Assembly: GCA_963854835.1 (NCBI GenBank)
Contig: OY978529.1
Coordinates: 37,320,055-37,384,054, forward strand
Length of the DNA: 64,000 nucleotides
Direction: 5' to 3'
Source of the DNA: Megamerina dolium
Lineage: Eukaryota > Arthropoda > Insecta > Diptera > Megamerinidae
This document shows, piece by piece, positions 35,826 to 48,165 of the stretch (position 1 is the stretch's first letter; every line of letters begins with the position of its first letter). The notes under the pieces were generated by a model. It was given only the letters and a program-made list of their open reading frames with translations, was not told where the DNA came from and ran no database searches. Made by a program: the position numbers and the translations under genes.

Positions 35826-37010
35826 GAACTAGTAGGATTTGAAGTTTTAGATGGACTTATTAAAACCGAAACTCGAACTGGACGCGTACAGGCATCAACT
35901 AACGGGAATAAAGAGAATCAAGGAAGTCAAGAATTTTTTGCTAAAAATCGTGAATTGATAATTAGAGGTAACTTGTTGACATCATCATTATGGTTTGGGA
36001 TAGATTTTAAAAGAAAAAAGATTAGTCCCATTTATTCGAAAAAGTGGAGCTCGTTAAGATTTGGAGAGTAATTCAGCAAAATGTGATAGATCTACTTCTT
36101 TTGAATCTGACTATTTTTTTTGTGTTTTATCCGGGCTGAAATATAACTGAATTTTCGTTGAAAAATCGAACAGCCTCAAAGTTAGAAAAATTCATAGTGA
36201 ACCATCAAGAGGATTTCGAATAGAGCAGAAATGTGTAAATATTAAAAAGAAAATCAAAACATTTGAATCAAAAACAATATTAACAATAAATTCGACTTTG
36301 ATGTCAAGAGCAGCATTACCAACCTAATAAAAATTAAGAGTATTTTCAATTGCATTTCTTTGCAAAACCTAAGTCCAAGTTTGCGAAGACTTTTCGATCA
36401 CAGTAGAATTTAATTTAATTGCATTACATTAACCTAGCACTTGGCTTGTCTATTTTCACAGTAGCATAACTAAGTTTAATAATAATAAGTATAATAATAA
36501 TATTCTAGTTTATTAGTTCAGCAGAAGCATATTGGCTTGAATTAATAAATCAATATAAACTAGAAAAAATTATAATGAAAAATTACATTTTTGAAATTAG
36601 AAGTAAATGTTCATCTTTTCCAGCCTTGAAGGAATTTTTAATGGATATGGACATGAATCCTGAATGATTTATTAAAAAAAGGTTATACTAAAATCAATCA
36701 TAAAAATTGGAAAATATGTACATATATTATATAAATGGGGTCATTAGAGTTCTTTGAAAATAATTATCGTAAAACTTTATAAGTGTTGGATAGATATTCC
36801 AACATAGAAATTAGCTCAAAAGTAGTTTTAGATAAAAAAATTTTATTTGACGCGATTTTGAGCCAAAAAATGAGTATAAAAATACAGATTCAATTGATTT
36901 CCTCCATCGTTTTTTTTCTGTTCGATTAATAAGAAAATTTCAAGAGAAATAAAATGGAAGGAAAACGATCTTATTATCAAACGATGACCCAAAACTTGTT
37001 AATGAGCGTA
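35826..37010. other. AT-rich DNA after the LINE
   Basis: The first about 75 bases continue the older LINE on the - strand. The rest is AT-rich with no gene recognised. Confidence 0.4.
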
Positions 37011-37013
37011 ATA

Positions 37014-37476
37014 GCCTAGACAGACGGCATCCTAATTCCGGATTACCTAGTTAATTCGAATTAACTCGGGCATTAACTGCAGCTAATCCGCATAAACTCT
37101 ATGAGTTAATTCTCAAAATAAAAGAGGATTAGGGCAATTTGCGATGGCAACACTGCTGAAAATTGTCTATTGTGAATTTTTCTCCATCCATTTTACAAAA
37201 TATTAGGTGTGTTCGCTAATGAAAAACTTTCAACAATTGTTTACAGTTTTCAACATGAAAAGTATTGGCGAACAAATAAATTCAGCTGTCAATTATGAAC
37301 GGTGAATGTCAATTTACAAGTTTCTGATAGTTTTCAGTTCACGTTCTACTTGTAGATTTTCTCATATCGAGAGTGATAGATGACAGAAATTGATAGTGAT
37401 AGTAATGTAAGTGGACAGACCTAATAAAACAGCAATCAGCCGTTTAGTTAGTCCGCAATACTGCCGTCTGTCAGGT
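37014..37476. mobile_element. MITE with terminal inverted repeats and TA duplication
   Basis: The left end is GCCTAGACAGACGGCA; the right end, reversed, is ACCTGACAGACGGCA. Weaker similarity continues inward (CCGGATTACCTAGTTAA against GCGGACTAACTAAACGG). TA flanks at 37012-37013 and 37477-37478. About 463 bp with no ORF, so a non-autonomous element, probably of the Tc1/mariner type. Confidence 0.6.
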
Positions 37477-37915
37477 TATTTTTTTATTCGGATTAAGTGC
37501 GCCGGTAATAGTAGTAAATAATAATAAACATAATAATCGAAAATAATTTTAAATATTCTAAAAATATTCAATCGTGGTAAATAAGTATAAAAAATGTATT
37601 TTTCATAATAATGGTTTCAATGGAATTGAAATAAAGTTGTCAAAATTTTCGGACAATTATTTTTATTATTCACTGAAAGTTATTTCATAGTTTTCTTTAT
37701 ATGAAAAATAAAGGATTTAAAAGAAAAATATTTGAAAACATATTTTGCTATTTGCCGAACGAAATTATTTCAAAGTTAGTTCAAATTTGATAGTTGCGGT
37801 AACTCTACTAGGTAAATTTGCTACGAATATGAGAATTACGATATTAGGATATTCACGAACTAAATGCTATGCAGGCAGACAGAACCTTTCGCACCAGTAG
37901 GTACATAAACATACA

Positions 37916-37921
37916 TTTATT
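37916..37921 (-). terminator. Candidate poly-A signal for the downstream membrane-protein gene
   Basis: AATAAA on the - strand about 200 bases past the stop codon at 38119. Weak support. Confidence 0.35.
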
Positions 37922-38118
37922 ATTCACATACATATATAACTAGGCTAAACGTTTAGACAACCACACAAACTCATTGACACTCTCACACTTATACATCTAT
38001 ATTTAAGCACTAACGCTGATTGATAACATCTCCGGCTGGCGGCTAGCCGTTTGGCTGGCTGGCTGGCTGGCTTGATGACTAACTACAATAATACTAATGG
38101 CGATAATGGCGACAACGA

Positions 38119-41100
38119 CTACTGACCGAGCTTCGCCGGACTAAGCAACAGTTCCGGTTCAAATTTACTAACGGACGCCGTAGTAGGTGGAGCTAATGTT
38201 GATGAAGAAGCAGCGTTTGATACGATTCCTATTGATGATGATGGTCCAGATGCCGCTGTTGCAGCATCTGCAACAGCAGCAATCATTGCCGTTCGACCAT
38301 TTGATGATGCCGACGATGAGGCAGAAGATGCCGAGGATAGTGGCGCAGGAAATCTGAAACTTGCACTTGCAAAAACGTGTTGCGGTATGGAAGTCTTATT
38401 AGATAGCGTTGGTGGCGGCGGCGGCAGCGGCTGTGATTGCTGTTGCATTGGTTCTATTAATTGCGTTGGTGGTGGTGATGTTAGTGGATGTTGTATTGAT
38501 GCTGCTGCTACCCCAATTGCTGTCCCATTTATACTTGGTGCCGTTGTCGGTGCTGCTGGAGGCGGTGGTAGCAACGTTGGAGATGAGCTAAGACTAATTG
38601 TGGCTATACCGTGTGGACTGCTAAGATGCGTATTGGCAGCTGCGAAGAGTGAAGTGGATGTGGAAGGTGTTGCATCGATCACTTGTCCAGGTATATGGGA
38701 TTGGTTGAAGAGATTGGAGGTGGCTGTGGTTGCTGTGCTGCTTGGTGCCGTAAGTGGCAAAAGACTAATGGCAGATGTTGTGACTGCGACAGCCGATGCT
38801 GATTTGGGTAGATGGGAATAGGCGGAAGAGGTGCTAGAGATTCCTGCAGTTAATGCTGATAATGGCATACCGAGGGGACCACGTATGAGAGTTTCACGTT
38901 CGCCACCACCAAGCGCACCACTACCGCCGATAGTCCGTGCTGTGGCAGTCGCATACGTGTGTGGCGTCGCTGGTGGAAGATCATAAGGGGCCTGTGAGGT
39001 GGTCGACACCGAAGAGATTCGCGATATAGCACCAGTGTATGTTGGCGGTGGCGGGAGAGCTGACGCAATTGGTGGTGGTGTTGTTGTTGCTGCCGTTAAT
39101 ACAGTTGATTTTGTAGTTGGAATGCGTGGTGTGGCACCGGTGCTAACGAATGAAGTGGTAGCGGTGCTCGCAACAGATGCTGGCGGAAGGATCATCAATG
39201 AGGTTTCCATTTGTACATCACCATCGATGGAATCGTGTACTGGTGACGAAGAGGAAAGGGATTGTGATTGCTCTATATCCTGCTGATGCTGATTCAGTGC
39301 TATACGCTGTCGTGATAATTTGCTAGCGGAACTAAGTGACGGTGCTCTTTGGCTATTAGCTAATATTGTTGTTGTTGTTGCTGTATTGCTATAATGATAA
39401 CTATTTGTGGCTGTTGTTGTTGTTGTTGTTGGTATTGTTGTAGCGGCAGTTATTGTTGTAGTATTTTTTGCTTCATCCATCTTCCTTGTCATCGGTGTAT
39501 TACTGGTATTGTGGCTTTTATTTTTGGTCTTGGTGGTCGTAGTGGAGTAGTGGCTGGTGGTCGTGATATTAATTGCAATGCCGTCGTCTCTTTCGTCCTC
39601 ATCATCATCGCTAATTTCGCAAACATTCAAAGCAGTCTCAAGCTTCTTCATCTCCAATGGTGCTTCTAATTGATAATCGAAATCGAATGAAAAGAATATG
39701 AAAACGATTAGTAAATTTCTCTCACAATTTCGATCGTATACGAATAATCAAAACTGTTCTTTCAATTTCAATCGAAAATAAAATTAAGAATGTATAAAGA
39801 TCCTTTTAATTAGATCTTACCAACATTATTGTCGGGTTCTTTAATAATAGGAACTACCCGATTTGTTGAAGTTTTCTGTTCATTTTGCATAAATAATGAT
39901 GTTGTGGCAATTTGTCGTAGCGCTTCCATACCTTCGTTCAGCATTTTACTATTGCTACGCTTATGTGTAATGGGATATTTGGGCTGTAAATGGATAGTAA
40001 ACGGAATATTTTAGTGTTAGATAGTTAACGATATATATAGTATATATTTTCGGAAAGAAAATAACTTTTGTGCTCTAGGTGGTTTTTATCTAATAAAGAT
40101 TCTCGCACATTGGTACCAATAATCATATGTGACGAGTTTCAGTCCTATAACTTTATATGTTCTTGTTCAAAGTACCTACAATCGATGGCCTACTTTTGTA
40201 AGAGAAGTGTGGTGTGGTTTTCATCCGATTTTGTTCATTTTCAAACTTGTCAATCCCCAAGTAATTGTATTAATATGTGTCGGGTTTCAGCTTGATAACT
40301 TTATATTGTCGTGCGCAAAGTTTGATAACATACATAAGGAAGCATAAATTTGTATGGAAGGTAAGCGTGATTTTCATCCGATTCCACCTATTTTCATATA
40401 TGTCTATTAATTGATAATTATCGTATGCACCGAGTTTCAGCTTGATAACTTTGTACCTTCAATACAAAAATTTTTAAAAACCACCTTCAACAATATGCAT
40501 TTATATGAGAAGATAGGTGTGATTTTCTTTCGATTACGTCCATTTTCGAATATAATAATTTTATGGTAAAAATAATTTTATATACCGAGTTTCAGTTTGA
40601 GCGCTTTATATTTTTGCGCGCAATGTGAGTACGCACACATTCAACAACATTCTTTTGTATGGTATGTGGTCACGATATTTTTGCAAATTAATGAACTCGT
40701 TTCTTCATTTGAAAATAATCTTAAATATCTAATTATTAGCTCGATTATTTTACAATTACGGTAGTTATTGTTCGAACAGACTGGCAGATAAACTGACAGT
40801 CATTCCTAAACTGATTCAGATCGTGATTCTCCTAATATGAGAGTAATTAGATTGCTAATCAAAAGACAGAGCTTGATTTTAGTAGATTTTCTGTAAAATG
40901 TCTGTAGTTAATTAGGTAGCTGAGGCCTTTGACCAAAACTTTCACTGTTATCTTCATTTAAAGGGCAATAGTTTGGTCATTAGAAGTTAGTGCGTGAGGG
41001 GATAATTTTGAATAAATAAATAGCTGGACAAATCGGCCGAAAATCTAATAGAAATATACTTGAGTGTTTGCAGAGGATTTGCTGCCCTTAAAATAAAGTA

Positions 41101-42348
41101 TCAAAAGTCTGAAACTGACACGAAAAACTTGATAGAGCTCCAGAACCCGTCTTTAGATTGCTACTTTGTATATTTAAACATTATTATTTTGATATTATCT
41201 GGGTCCTTTATCGTCCTTTAGTTCGTTTGCCATATATGGGATTGGTTGCAGGTTTTCTCGTAATGACATCAAAAGATTTTACGTTAAACCTCCCAATAAA
41301 GTATCTAAAGTCTCAAACTGACTCAACAAATTGAAGGGGTGGTTACCACCTCTAGAACCCGTCTGCAGATTGACACGTTTTATTATTATTTGGAGATTAA
41401 CTGAATCGTCCGTTTTCGTCCCACAGTTTGTGTGCTATATATGAGGTTGACTGTAGAATTCTTTGAATGGCTTCCTCATAATAACATCGTTAGGATTTCC
41501 ATTTGCAGATGGTTTGCTGCCCATAAACTTCCCAATTAAACGTCAAAAGTCACAAACTGATATTGAGGGGTGGCTTCCAGAACCCGTCTTCAGATTGACA
41601 CTTTTTTTTTTCTTATTAATGGGGGATTAACTGAGTCGACCCTGTTTCATCCCTCAGTTCGTGCGGGGTTGATTGCTGAATTTACTTCATAAATAAATAA
41701 ATATCATCGTATTTACCTGCATTGCTGCACCACGTGCTATTGAAACACGTTTACTTTCGCCACGCAATAATGATGTTGTATGATCCGCATCGATTTTATT
41801 ACAATTTTTCTTACGCGTTTTCTTACTGGACGATATACAATGGGAGGGACATATGCAAAAGAGTATGCGTAAAATGCAACAGATGAGTCCTAGGCCTATA
41901 TAAAGTAAAACAAAAAAGATATTGAAATTCATATTGTATAAAATTCAAAATACTGTAAATATATCTATGACCTATAAGTGAGGGGCCTATAAGTCTTAAT
42001 TCCACAGTTTTGAAGCCCTTTTCGCCGGTACCAACAAATGCGATAACCAAACCCAAGGCTACCGTACCCAAACCGACATAGAGAAATGCATTGGCAAATG
42101 TGCTCGGTCCACGTAGAACACCAAGAAAATCCTCATCATCCGATGAGCCACCAAGTGAAGCATCTTGAATCTGAAATGAGATATTTTAAGAAGAAATTAT
42201 AAATTGTGCATTGAGTAGCAGTTTTATAATATTATTATTTTACCCGATTACGTTTAACCCAGCGTCGATGACAGGCTGCTTGTTGTTGACTCTCCTGAAC
42301 ACTACAGCGACGACCACGTTCCAACCAGGCGGCACGTCCCTGTGCACA
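38119..42348 (-). CDS. Unrecognised two-segment membrane protein with long low-complexity tail (5' partial)
   Basis: Five exons on the - strand: 42244-42348, 41972-42170, 41717-41895, 39821-39983 and 38119-39665. All have GT/AG borders and matching phases (0, 1, 0, 1), encoding 730 visible residues to TAG. Exon 1 side: basic RAAWLERGRRC and WVKRNR. Exons 2-3 carry two hydrophobic segments, FANAFLYVGLGTVALGLVIAF and GPSLIGLGLICCILRILFCIC, joined by the polar loop GTGEKGFKTVELRL. A Lys/Arg-rich KKTRKKNC and an Arg-rich stretch follow. The last exon is 515 residues rich in Ser, Thr, Ala and Pro with homopolymers, preceded by an acidic ISDDDEDERDDG. The layout recalls small two-pass proteins such as the TMEM200 group, but I cannot assign it. 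The start codon is beyond the visible exons. Confidence 0.8.
40060..40690. repeat. Tandem array, unit about 150 bp
   Basis: Four copies in the intron of the membrane-protein gene. Besides the GAGTTTCAG phrase, each carries GTGTGATTTTC-TCCGATT or a variant and a following CATTTTC run. Spacings are 148, 150 and 155. Confidence 0.7.
41090..41665. repeat. Tandem array, unit about 212-225 bp
   Basis: Three copies share AAAGT-TCAAAAGTC-CAAACTGA, CAGAACCCGTCT, AGATTGACAC, GATTAACTGA-TCG and GTTCGT-TGCTATATATG or variants. It lies directly next to the previous array but has a different unit. Confidence 0.65.
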
Positions 42349-45300
42349 CTATATGTAGCCAGATAAATTCATCAGATTGATGGTGTAATATCGATGGTGT
42401 AGGGTTTTGAGGAAAATTAATTAAAAATACATATATGAAAATTAGTATTGAATTCGTTGATATTTCCATATAAAAAAATAGCCAATACATTAATCAAAAT
42501 TCGAACTCAAAATTAATATAACACACTAATAACAAACGAGCTAAATAAATTTTGTACAATTTTAACGAAAACGAAACGAAAAACTAATTTTTGGAGTTAT
42601 TTCAAAACTAAAATACGAATTACCATTACGAATGCCAATCTAATGAATATTTTTAACGACAAACTAAAATAAAACATTTACCAAAAATTTACTATAATCT
42701 TCAATAATAACGTCGATTAATACGAGTATACTTTAACTCGTATACACTAAGTAGATTAAGGATAATAAGTTAAGGTTATAAAGAATGGGATTAGAAAAAC
42801 AAAAATAGGATTGAGAAAGAAATACAAATTGAAACGAAAATGTTTAGTTGGACAAATGAAAAGATAATAAAGACTAATATCTAGAGGATATTGAAGATTG
42901 AAGAAGAATGCAGACAACATGAAGAAGGCATAACAAAACAAAAGCCGCACATTAAATCATAGCAGAAGTGTCAAGTAGCAAATAGTAACATAAATATATT
43001 CAAATAGTACGAGTATAGGTGCAAATAGTAGTAGAGATATTCGTTTAGTATTTATGAATATAGTACAGATAAATAGTGATGGTATAGGCATAAATGAAAA
43101 TTGTGAATTGAAAATATATAATTTTTCATATTTTTATTTTTTTTTTGCAATTTCTAGAAGAAATTAACCAACTTGAAAACCTTTAAACCAACTACAAAAA
43201 TAATACTTTTTAGATCATCTAAATTGGGACCGACATTCTAAAAATTTTGTTTTAAATTCTAGTAAATTGTTTGCTATAAATTCTCTACCTACTTTATTTA
43301 AAAAAAAAATGAAATAATCATGCTACAGTAAAAATGCAATTTTTGGTAATAAAATGATTGAAACGATTATTCGAAAATTTTATTTTTAATTATTTTTCGT
43401 GAAAATATATTGCTTAACATTAGTCAGGCGAGTATATTGCCATATTTGAATTTTATAAGTTAGAAGAATTTCATTCAAAAATAAATCATCAATAGAAAAA
43501 TTAATATTCAAGTTATAGGCAGTTAAATTGTTATACTTAACATTATGAGACATGATTGAGCATGAGAATCTATAATTGAGAAAAATGTGTATGCAATTGA
43601 TCTATCGAAATTGTAAAGAAATGTTTTTGGGCCGTTAGTGGAGCTCATTTACAAAATTGACATTTTTAATAAATTCGCTTCCACCGGTAAAGTATAAGAC
43701 GGGAGTTCATGCATTTTCTTTTTCAGCCCAGCGGTACCGAACGGCAGAGCCCTTGTGTCTTCAATTTTTCTGAGCTTTGTAAGAGAGTTCTTTTAGAAGA
43801 GTTTTTTCATGACAAATTGTTATGTACGGAAGAATTGCCATTTGAAAGAAAAATGTCGCATACTTTTAGGCAGTCGTATAATTATGAAGTAAAGAAGCAA
43901 AAGGTGTAGGAAATTATTATTACATACGATCCTGAAAGTATATCTTATTTCTATGAACAAAGCGGTTGAATTTTTGTCGAAAATAAGATTTTTGGAGCAA
44001 ATTTTGAATCGTATTTTTGTCCAAGAGCAATTATAGTGATTTTCATTTTTCATTCCTTAAAATGATAATCACGAATTTTTATTTTTATAAAATTTGGCCG
44101 ACATTGACGAGTTGTACCACACCCATCGAGAGTTCTTTTGCAAACTTTTTTATTTTATTTTATTCAGTTTAATTATTCTTTGAAACCTGATAGCATATTC
44201 ATCATAATCGATGGTCCACCAAAAATTTTCGATTTTTTCCACTGGTAGACGGACCGTTTCTCGGACTGCGACGGTCGATTGGATGAATCGTTTTTCGGTT
44301 GACAAAGGAACATGTAGTTTATTATATTAAGAGCTCTCTGATTCGTGATCGAATAAATAAAATAAAATAATAAAATTAAAAAAAAAAAAAAATAATAAAA
44401 TAATGCAATAAGAATTTTAATGTCAGATTACTCAACCCTAATCGAAGTCTTTTTTAGGCATTTGTAAATGCTTCAAAAAGCTTAAGCAGATCGAATGAGT
44501 TAAGTTGATTGATTGATTGATTTATGATAACCAAATGATACGTAAAAGCAACGAAGAATTGGATACCCTGATCCTAGTCATACAGAAGGAACAACTAGTA
44601 TCCTAGGAGTCGTGCAAGACGAATAGTGCTCTGGAATGTTTGCAAAATAAAGATCGACTTTTCTGACTACAGACTTGACGGATTTAATAGCACTAATATC
44701 TGTGAAAAATTTAGGAAATTTTAATATCATTTCTGGCAATTATAAATGAACAAAACTAATGTAAATGGGATTAAGCTTAAATACGATAAACTTCTACTTA
44801 ATTATTTGATTAACATTATTAGTTAAATTATTTTTATAAGCTTCAAAAAATGCTAACTAATTTAGCAAATTAAATAATTACGAAATGTAAGCTAATTATG
44901 TTGACGATTAAAATATCATCGTTGAGTTAATTTTAACTACTACATTTTAATTTGCTATTTAAATTTAAATAAATTATGAACATTCCTATTATTGAGCTCT
45001 TAAAATGCTTCACAGTTAAAGGCTCATTCACTCGGTCGCTTATTGGACGAAAGCACAGCCTTAAAACATTAATTCATATTCGTCATTTCTATCGCACTCA
45101 TATTCATGCACACACACACACATAGACACACACACACACTCTTACATATATGAATTCTTAATGTAAGCCAACTTTAGTACAATTGTGTGGCTATCCAAGC
45201 AATATTAAAGGACCATATTCATACGATATAGTATAGTACTCATATGCCTTGTGTAAAAGAAAGCGGAACTGAAAAAAAAATATTAATAAAACATAAATAT

Positions 45301-45545
45301 CCTTGACATACATATATTATATATAAGTATATATGAATTTATATGAATATTTTTGTATTAAAGCTAGGAAGTAGCACATTTGAAAATTATAGTAAAAATA
45401 TGAACATTTCTTTCTATACAGTAATTTCACAGGATCACAGAGCCTTGTTTTAGGCAAACAGGATTCCTTGCATATTCCTTTTTGATTATTAATTTAACAC
45501 TTTTTGTTTAGCATAGCCCATATTTTGATTACTATAGGAGTAATA
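42349..45545. other. Intron or upstream DNA of the membrane-protein gene
   Basis: AT-rich, no exon recognised. Contains a SINE fragment (43725-43856), an A/T-rich low-complexity stretch near 44370-44405 and a CA microsatellite near 45112-45140. The missing first exon of the - strand gene must lie here or further right. Confidence 0.4.
43725..43856 (-). mobile_element. SINE middle fragment
   Basis: CGGTACCGAACGGCAGAG, CTGAGCTTTGTAAGAGAGTT, TTTTAGAAGAGTTTTTTCAT and GGAAGAATTGCCA match the body of the SINE at 8.5 kb. Head and tail are missing. Confidence 0.65.
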
Positions 45546-45979
45546 TTGGGTGTACGAAAAAGTTCGATTACACATTTGAAACACTTTTTTCATATATATG
45601 AAACGAGCTTTATTAAACCAAATATGTGGCATTTTAATCGATAATCTTTTGTCATTTTTGGGGTAAAGCCATTATTACATCTGTGTAGAACTTTTTGGTT
45701 TTATGAGCGAAAAATAAACCCAAGTGCGTTTTGCAGGCCTCTATGGAATTTAAATTTACACCATTAAGATAGTTCTGCAGAGATCGAAACAAATGATAAT
45801 CTGAGAGTCCAATGCCAGGGATATGTGATGGATGCATCAAAACTTCCCAGCCAAGCTCTCTCAGTTTCTCACGGGTCATCAAAGATGTGTGTGGTGTGGT
45901 GTTGTCATGATGGAACGCAACACTTATTCTGATGATTAATTCTTGTCGTTTTAATGGAATTCCTTACTTCAATTGTTGA

Positions 45980-47391
45980 AGTACCGGCTTCAGTAATTCA
46001 TCTCATGCACATTTTCAATGCTATCCTTCGTATTAAACACTACCCCAAATGCTGGAAAACTTCAAAAATTATTATGATAGCAAAACCAGGAAAAGACCCT
46101 ACAAAAGTTGCATCGTACAGACCTATCAGCCTCCTGCCTCTACTTTCTAAAGTATTCGAAAAGCTACTTGTCATGAATATAACTCCATTTATTAACCTCA
46201 ACCAACTGATTCCTCAACATCAGTTTGGATTTAGAAAACAGCACGGCACAATAGAACAAGTCCACCGCATTGTAACTCTGATAAGGAACACTTTTGAAGA
46301 AAAAAAGTATTGCTCAGCTGTCTTTCTTGATATCACTCAAGCTTTCGATAAAGTATGGCACGATGGCCTTATTTACAAACTCAAACTATTACTGCCTGCA
46401 AATGTCTCCTCATTGCTTAGTAGCTACCTCACGAAAAGACAATTTCTTGTACATCACAAGGATTACACAACAAATCCATTGGATATTCACGCTGGCGTTC
46501 CTCAAGGAAGCGTTTTGGGCCCCTTACTGTATCTCTTATACACTACAGATATGCCCAGCAATAACTATACATTTATATCGACCTTTGCAGATGATACGGC
46601 AATATTGTGCTCTCGCTCTAACCCCATAGAAGCTACTAAACTCCTGCAGACTCATATCGATTCTCTCGAAATCTGGCTAGCAAAATGGCGTATAAAAGTC
46701 AATGAATCAAAGAGCGTACATGTAACCTTCACGCTAAGGCCAGATACATGTCCCCCACTTAAAATTAATGGCCAATCAGTTCCACAATGTTCCTCAACAA
46801 AGTACTTGGGTATTCACCTCGACAGAAGGCTGACCTGGAAAAATCACATAGAGGCAAAGAAAACTCAGATCAAGCTTAAAATTAATCAGTTATGGTGGCT
46901 GTTACACAAAAGATCAAAGTTGAATCTCGAATACAAAGTGCTATTATATAAAGCAATCCTGAAGCCAATCTGGACTTATGGTATTCAGTTTTGGGGCACC
47001 GCATCTCCTTCAAATATCGAAAAATTGCAGCGAATACAATCCAAGTGTCTGCGAATTATTGTAAACGCGCCTTGGTATATGAGGAACGTTAACATCCATC
47101 GAGATTTAAATGTACCCACAATTTCTGAGGAAGTTGCAATGTCTTGCAGAAGCTACATTCAAAAATTACACAGTCATCCGAATCCCCTTGCTAGGCAATT
47201 GTTGCTGAGCACGGGGCATCGTCGATTAAAAAGAAAAGACACACTGAATATGCTGTGAAATTGCTATACCTCGTGACTCAACAAATTGTGATGGAACGTT
47301 GGGAATATCACATAATTTTATTTAGTTTGTAAGATTTGATTACATATTGTTAGTTTCTAAGTAATTTTAGAAAGATTCAATAAAAAAGCTT

Positions 47392-47420
<29 letters not shown>
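45980..47420 (+). mobile_element. 5'-truncated jockey-type LINE inside the mariner
   Basis: From 45984 it matches 34383 onward of the full-length LINE, with about ten base differences in 1.4 kb. It ends in a poly-A tail, with AATTGTTGA duplicated at 45971-45979 and 47421-47429. Four extra bases (AGTA) at the 5' junction look untemplated. It keeps the RT core (FADD) and C-terminus, open for 434 codons from 45954, but lacks the endonuclease, promoter and ORF1, so it is dead on arrival. Confidence 0.92.
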
Positions 47421-47422
<2 letters not shown>

Positions 47423-47659
47423 TTGTTGACCGTACAGATCAGAATTAATCGTTTATCCAGGTTGTAAAAGCTCATAATGAAGAATTCCCTTCCAATCCCA
47501 CCAGCACACAGCATTACCTTTCTTGGTGTGAATCCTTGCTTTCTTCAAATGGTTGATAACTGTTTGGGGATAAATGCGTTGTTCCCTAGCGACGTCCACG
47601 CTGCTTACAAGGAGCGACAAATATGTATTCAGACTCGAACCATATCTCAGCAATCAAGT

Positions 47660-48165
47660 GCGCCATCTATGTGTGAGCACATGCGTTTTGAAGCTTCTAC
47701 CTTCCTCTACTAACTGTCAAAATTTCATGGCATTTGGTTGACATTTAATGTTTATTGACATTCATTTTACAAAACACGTGTTCGTTTGATGTTGAAATTT
47801 TAACATGAAATTTAACACTCATTGTTCGTTAATTTTTGGCTCGGAATCAGGTCTGTGTGTTGAATCACCCACCGTATTCACCTGATTTGGCACCGTGTGA
47901 CTTCTTTTTGTTCCTAAAACTGAAATTGAAGTTGAAAGGATGCTTTTTTGATGACATTCAGACCATACAACGGACTTCGACGAGGGCACTGGAGGCAATT
48001 CCGAAAAATGAGCTGGAACACGCTTTTGAAACACTATTAAATCGATGTAACAAGTGTATTGAATCAGGAGGAGAATATTTCGAATAAATAAATAGAAAAA
48101 TTAGCACATATCGTGTTTTAAATGTGTTTTCTAGAGGCAGTCTTAATACATAATTGTCGCACCGT
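47660..48165 (+). pseudogene. Fragment of a second mariner, nested in the first
   Basis: In the + orientation NHPPYSPDLAPCDFFLF, LKGCFFDDIQTIQ, EAIPKNELEHAFETLLNRC and IESGGEYFE form the C-terminal part of a different mariner subfamily (HPPYSPDLAPCDFFLF type). Only this end is present. It lies opposite to, and inside, the outer mariner. Confidence 0.8.

Larger units (their letters stand above)
39984..41716 (-). other. Intron of the membrane-protein gene with two tandem arrays
   Basis: Array 1, about 40060-40690: four units of about 150 bp marked by GAGTTTCAG-TTGATAACTTTAT at about 40134, 40282, 40432 and 40587. Array 2, about 41090-41665: three units of about 212-225 bp marked by GAACCCGTCT at about 41143, 41355 and 41580. 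Both are degenerate. No exon recognised between. Confidence 0.7.

Noticed and set aside
38387..38821. + strand frame rich in Gly/Val/Cys, and other frames opposite the low-complexity exon
   Set aside because: They are antisense shadows of the Ser/Thr/Ala repeats in the - strand exon, which has splice support.
45954..47258. 434-codon open frame as a host gene
   Set aside because: It is the 3' part of the LINE ORF2, truncated, with a poly-A tail and target duplication; the first few codons come from the mariner target.
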